NCBI RefSeq assembly: GCF_000611645.1 | Contig: NW_014013547.1 | Coordinates: 33,033-45,912, forward strand | Source of the DNA: Monoraphidium neglectum | Lineage: Eukaryota > Chlorophyta > Chlorophyceae > Sphaeropleales > Selenastraceae | DNA: 12,880 nucleotides | Reading direction: 5' to 3' | Shown here: piece after piece, positions 9,440 to 12,880 of the stretch | How positions within the stretch are numbered: position 1 is the stretch's first letter | How the letters are laid out: each line of letters opens with the position of its first letter | Program-made: the position numbers and the translations under genes | Notes under the pieces: model-generated | What the model saw: only the letters and a program-made list of their open reading frames with translations | Told to the model about the DNA's origin: nothing | Databases searched by the model: none

Positions 9440-10590
9440 CTTGCACCAGCTGGGCACGAGCCTGCCGTTGTGTCGAAGTCTGCAGGATACCGACGTGCGT
9501 GATCAACGGGTGCCTCCCGGTGCGAGCACCCGAACGTTTAAAAATCTTATACCGGGGCTGTATGCACTCTGTTTGACGGTCAGTTGCAGGGATACGTCCT
9601 AAAGCTGGCCGGGCCACTGCGGCGGACCAACACAAGCACTTGGTGCCACTGTCACACGCGCCTCTCCGCTGCCAGTTTCAGAGAGTGGTCCAAAGCTGCT
9701 GAAACTTCACGGACACTGACAGGATATAGGGTTGCTATTGATCAAGCTTCGTCGCAGCGGACGGCACGACCAAGCCTATCGGCGAGTGACACTGAGAGTG
9801 ACGCAAGGATGACCAAGCCAACTGCAAACCCATTCCACTGAAAGAAGCACCATCCAATCGCCTGGATTTGGAAAGTATTACTATTGAAAGATTGACGTGG
9901 AAGCATTCGGATAGGCGACACACTAGGCTTGCACACACTGGTGCGACAACAATGGATACAAGGTCTGGTGGGGGCCTTGGGGATGTGCAGCTGATCGCCA
10001 CGCCCACAGCGCGCAGGTGTGCGCCCCAGCGACGCAATTGAAGCCCTGGAGGGTGGTGCAGCCTCAGCAGGTGTGGGCAGCCACGGCCTCCAGCAGGGCA
10101 AGCGGCCTGCAAAGAGAACCCGCAGTCCAGGTCTGTCGGAGGATGCGCCCTTGCCGCCGCCGCTCCCATCCCGCCGCCGCCACGCTCCCAGCCGCACGGA
10201 CCCCTGGCGTGGCGTCCCCCTCGCGCCGCCCAGCGATGCCTGGACGTGCCGCGCGCGTGTCCCCCTGCTGCGGCCGCGCGCCCCGCCACGGCCCGGGGCG
10301 CTCACACCAAAGCGGGACGGTCCTGACGGGAAGCCAGCCCCCCACATCTTGCAAACGTGCCAATCCGTTGCCCAGGTGCAGACAAATCCGGCACCTGCAC
10401 CACTGTGCAGCTTGCAAGGGCGGCTGCGCAACCTCAACCAGGATCTGCACATCTCTACCCCTGCGCGCCGCCATGCAACCCTGAACGCGCCAGAGCCAGC
10501 TACGGCGGGCAGGGGACAGGCGGTGCAGGGCGAGGGCGAGTGACGCTCATGGGGTGACGTGGCCAGTACCCGGCTTGAGAAATTGAATGG
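9440..10590. other. Intergenic region between methyltransferase 5' end and SAM50 3' end
   Basis: It contains the TATA-like box at 9546-9551. Two long antiparallel open frames lie here, minus 9742-10704 and plus 10019-10543, neither with a recognised domain. The plus strand has an ATG-led stretch at 9953-10015 followed by a basic, Pro-rich reading frame; it is discussed under findings as a possible unknown gene. No RNA gene or mobile element was recognised. Confidence 0.4.
9546..9551 (-). promoter_or_regulatory. TATA-like box upstream of the methyltransferase gene
   Basis: On the minus strand the sequence reads GGTATAAGATTTTTAAACG here, an AT-rich island in GC-rich surroundings. TATAAG lies about 107 bases before the proposed ATG at 9439, which would place the transcript start roughly 75-80 bases before that codon. 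This agrees with the tentative first exon but does not prove it. Confidence 0.4.
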
Positions 10591-10591
10591 G

Positions 10592-10596
10592 TTACA
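10592..10596 (-). terminator. Candidate TGTAA poly(A) signal for SAM50
   Basis: TTACA on the plus strand is TGTAA on the minus strand, about 330 bases after the SAM50 stop codon. It is the first such motif in that direction and is at a normal distance for a green algal gene. Confidence 0.55.
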
Positions 10597-10924
10597 CCGT
10601 GCCGCAATCACGGGTTGAGATGTGCAGGAGCGAATCAAGCTGCTGATGGAAGCCGCCAGCGAAAACGGTGGGTTCAGGGGTGAGACAGTCATGCAGGAAG
10701 CCAACTAAGGGAGGACTGAGGAGGGAATGGCGTTTGATTGACTGAAACGCACTGCTGCAGACGGTCAAGACAGGAATGGGCCGGCGGCATGTACAAAGCA
10801 ACTGCAAAATTTCAAACATGTGTCATGCATCAACTAGATCGCCGCGCCGGCGCTGCCTCGGAGGCCTGCGGACGCAGCGCCGCCACAACAGCGCCCTCAC
10901 AGTGCACCCCGCCCTGCCCCGCCC

Positions 10925-12511
10925 TCACTCTGGCGCCGCCTGCGCCAGCGGGCTCGCGGCAAACCCAAGCTGCACCCCCGCGCCCACGCGGTCCCCCGGC
11001 TGCGACGACAGCACCCAAACGTAATTCGCCTCGAACCGCCCCATCCGCGTCGGCAGAACGACACCAACGCCGGCAGCCCATCGACACGCAGCCCCCAGCT
11101 CCCCCAGCCCCCGCGCCGCCGCGTCGGCGAGCGCCGCCGCGCCGCCGCCGCGTGGCGGCGCGCTGCTGAGCACGAACCCGGGGTCCCGCCTCGGGGCGAG
11201 GGCGGTCAGGCTGCCGGCGTTGACAAATGCGTGAGCGCAGGCGCCCAGGTCGCCGAGGGGGCCCGGCAGGCGGGCGACCAGGGCAGCGTACAAAGAACCG
11301 AAGAGGTCCCCCCCGAGGGCGTCTTCCTGTCTCTCAGCGCCCAGGCTGCCGCCGCCGCCGCCGCTGGCGCTGCCGCCGCCGCGGCGCCGCTCTGCCGCGG
11401 GGCCGACGCCGCGCGGCGCGAAACCTCGGACGGAGTCGACGCCGCCGAGGAAGAAGCGGTCGCCGAGGAAGGAGGGCGGCCGCGCGGAGCCGCGGCCGAG
11501 GGCCGCCTCGAACGCGCCAGCGCCGGCGCCGGCGCCGACAGCGGTGTCGCTGGCGCCGCCACGGCCGGCGGCGGCGGCGGTGCCGCCGTCAAGAGGGTAG
11601 AGGATGCCTGGGTGAAGGGGGCGGTTTGGTATGAGTCAGGTCACGGATGCTCACCACCCTGGCCGTTCCCAGGCGCGGCAGCGCGACGCTCCCAGCTGCT
11701 ACATAAAGGGGCCACAGGCGCGCCTGTCGCAGCCGGCGTCCCTCGGCCAAGATTTCTGCCCGCCATGCGACGGCCGCGCCGCGCAGAGACACCCGTCCCG
11801 ACAGCGCCATAAGACCTGACCCCACGGACGCCGCAGTCTACGCCAGCCGGATGCCGCAAGGGACGCATTGACCGCAGTCAACACCAGCCGGCCGCCCAAA
11901 GGGATGCGTCGACCGCCAACTGATGCGCGAGCAGTAATCCCGGCGGCGTCGTCAACACCATGCCGCGCCTCCGGTTCGCCGCGCGCGTGCCCAAGCACCC
12001 ACCCGCCCCAAGGGAGACGTTCAGGGCAACCGTCGGCGACAGCGGCGCCGCCCACGCGCAGTCAAGGCGCTGCCGCAGGAAGCGGTAGCCCGCCCCCGGG
12101 CAGAGGCCTCCAAGCTCTGACACCAGCTTGGCGCCCCAGCCCTGTAGCAAAAACGCAGGAACATGCAGGGACGGTATGCGTGCAGGTTTTAGGTTTGGGT
12201 TCGGTTCGAGTTGTTTATAGGGTTCCATTAGGTGAAGCTGCCGCGGCCGGCCCTGCGTGACACTGCGGACGTGTGTGGCGTGAACAGCGGGGGCCGGCTC
12301 GCACGCAGTCGTGCAGGCGGCGACCACGCGTCCTGGAACGCACACGGCTCGCGGCAGCAGCCGGAAGCTTGCCGAGCGGGGAGCGAACATGAGCATCCAT
12401 GCGCAGCCGCTGGCAGACCCCACACACGCATGCCTGGACGCAAGCTTGGTGCGTGCTTGAGCGCAAGCACGCACGCACATGTCTACACACCCAAAAAGCA
12501 CACACGTGCTT

Positions 12512-12545
<34 letters not shown>

Positions 12546-12880
12546 GCATACACACACACACTGACACACACACACGCACGTGCATACACACAAACTCACA
12601 CACACACACACGCATGTGCATACACACACACACACACACGTGCATACACACTCATACACACACGCACCCCTCTCCCAAAGCCACCCACCTCCGTGTGCAC
12701 CGCCCCGCTATCCCGCTCATCCACAAAGTACGTCCACCTCAGCGCGTCCGCCACAAAGTCCCCCCGCTGCGCCAGCACCGGCCGGCTGGCCGCGCCGCCG
12801 GCGTCGAGGCTGCGCCAGCCCCAGCTGTAAGAGACGCGAGATGAGCCGTCGGCGCTGCGGGCGGCGGCGGGGGAGGGGGG
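10925..12880 (-). CDS. SAM50: SAM50 (Omp85 family), mitochondrial outer-membrane beta-barrel assembly protein, 3' part
   Basis: Three exons on the minus strand: about 12854-12689 (the 5' boundary is uncertain; the frame stays open to the window edge), 12141-12003, and 11607-10925 with TGA at 10927-10925. Introns are GT-AG and phases agree; about 328 residues are visible and the N-terminal POTRA region is outside. Seen: YFVDERDSG in the first exon (the family's D-x-R-D/N strand motif); GDRFFLGGVDSVRGF, with the VRGF motif of barrel loop 6; RGVGP; LGGDLFGSLY; AHAFVNAGSL; and GVVLPTRMGRFEANYVW followed by QPGDRVGAGVQLGFAAS at the C-terminus. These match SAM50 in order and spacing. Known: the core barrel of the SAM complex inserts beta-barrel proteins such as TOM40 and VDAC into the mitochondrial outer membrane. 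Odd: Gly/Ser/Ala-rich insertions before GDRFF and between RGVGP and LGGD, and a C-terminal tail beyond the usual end. A plastid OEP80/TOC75 relative is less likely, since the last two strands resemble mitochondrial SAM50. Confidence 0.9.
11832..11913. repeat. Tandem duplication of a 41-base unit in the last SAM50 intron
   Basis: Units 11832-11872 and 11873-11913 abut and agree at about 32 of 41 positions; both begin CGCAGTC and end GAC. They lie inside the intron 12002-11608. Confidence 0.7.
12449..12474. repeat. Perfect inverted repeat (hairpin) in SAM50 intron
   Basis: Arms GTGCGTGCTT (12449-12458) and AAGCACGCAC (12465-12474) are exact reverse complements around the six-base loop GAGCGC. 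It sits beside the CA/TG tract in the intron 12688-12142. Confidence 0.7.
12481..12665. repeat. Long CA/TG microsatellite in SAM50 intron
   Basis: CA repeats on the plus strand, interrupted by ATGTGCATA-like and ACGTGCATA-like steps that recur about every 40 bases (a higher-order pattern). In the sense of the minus-strand gene this is a TG repeat starting about 25 bases after the donor site at 12688. Confidence 0.85.

Noticed and set aside
7904..10567. Shared 14-base string GTGACGTGGCCAGT at 7904-7917 and 10554-10567
   Set aside because: In a GC-rich window of this size one match of this length is close to chance, and the flanks do not agree.
9742..10704. Long minus-strand open frame of 320 codons between the methyltransferase and SAM50 genes
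   Set aside because: No recognisable domain; composition is Arg/Gly/Pro-rich as expected from random GC-rich sequence. It runs past the SAM50 poly(A) candidate and overlaps another long open frame on the other strand.
11206..11634. Ala- or Arg-rich open frames on both strands opposite or out of frame with the SAM50 last exon
   Set aside because: They are shadows of the real exon, whose frame contains the VRGF, GDRFF and LGGD motifs.
12183..12215. Telomere-like GTTTTAGGTTTGGGTTCGG on the plus strand
   Set aside because: Only one or two imperfect units inside the SAM50 intron; no array of TTTAGGG or TTTTAGGG.
12399..12830. His/Thr-rich open frames across the CA tract
   Set aside because: These are translations of the microsatellite and of the antisense strand of SAM50 coding sequence.
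1..12880. CRISPR array, IS element, tRNA or rRNA gene, prokaryotic defence or biosynthetic cluster
   Set aside because: Read on both strands; no regularly spaced repeats, transposase motifs or RNA gene hallmarks. All clear coding sequence is spliced eukaryotic exons.

Overview
The window looks like nuclear DNA from a GC-rich green alga (Chlorophyta, core chlorophyte type). Genes are cut into short exons by GT-AG introns of roughly 170-550 bases. Introns carry long CA/TG microsatellites, coding sequence has Ser, Gly and Ala homopolymer tracts, and TGTAA, the usual algal poly(A) motif, occurs after two of the three genes. No prokaryotic operon, CRISPR array, tRNA, rRNA or recognisable transposon was seen. 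The taxon is inferred from this style only.

Three protein-coding genes could be rebuilt by matching splice phases and family motifs. (1) Plus strand, 1024-3139: a six-exon, 169-residue zinc deaminase of the CMP/dCMP deaminase fold, most like guanine/nucleoside deaminases. (2) Minus strand, 9439-4684: an eleven-exon FkbM-type SAM-dependent methyltransferase of about 504 residues, with an N-terminal membrane anchor, a Ser-rich stalk and a complete catalytic domain. Its ten introns join in consistent phase. (3) Minus strand, 12880-10925: the last three exons of SAM50, the outer-membrane beta-barrel assembly protein of mitochondria. Its 5' part lies beyond the window edge.

Layout: 1-1023 is 5' flank of the deaminase, with short scrambled repeats. 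1024-3139 is the deaminase. 3140-4683 is the shared space between two converging 3' ends. 4684-9439 is the methyltransferase. 9440-10590 lies between its 5' end and the presumed SAM50 poly(A) site; it has a TATA-like box and a weak candidate for an unknown plus-strand gene. 10592-12880 is the 3' half of SAM50.

The three genes have no evident shared pathway (purine/pyrimidine salvage, probable glycan or small-molecule O-methylation in the secretory system, mitochondrial outer-membrane biogenesis), as is usual for neighbouring nuclear genes. I did not find a novel multi-gene system. The points most worth a second look are a duplicated piece of a methyltransferase exon inside the next intron, one-sided CA repeats in four introns of that gene, a tiny first exon, two residues apparently missing at a deaminase exon junction, and low-complexity insertions plus an unusual C-terminus in SAM50.
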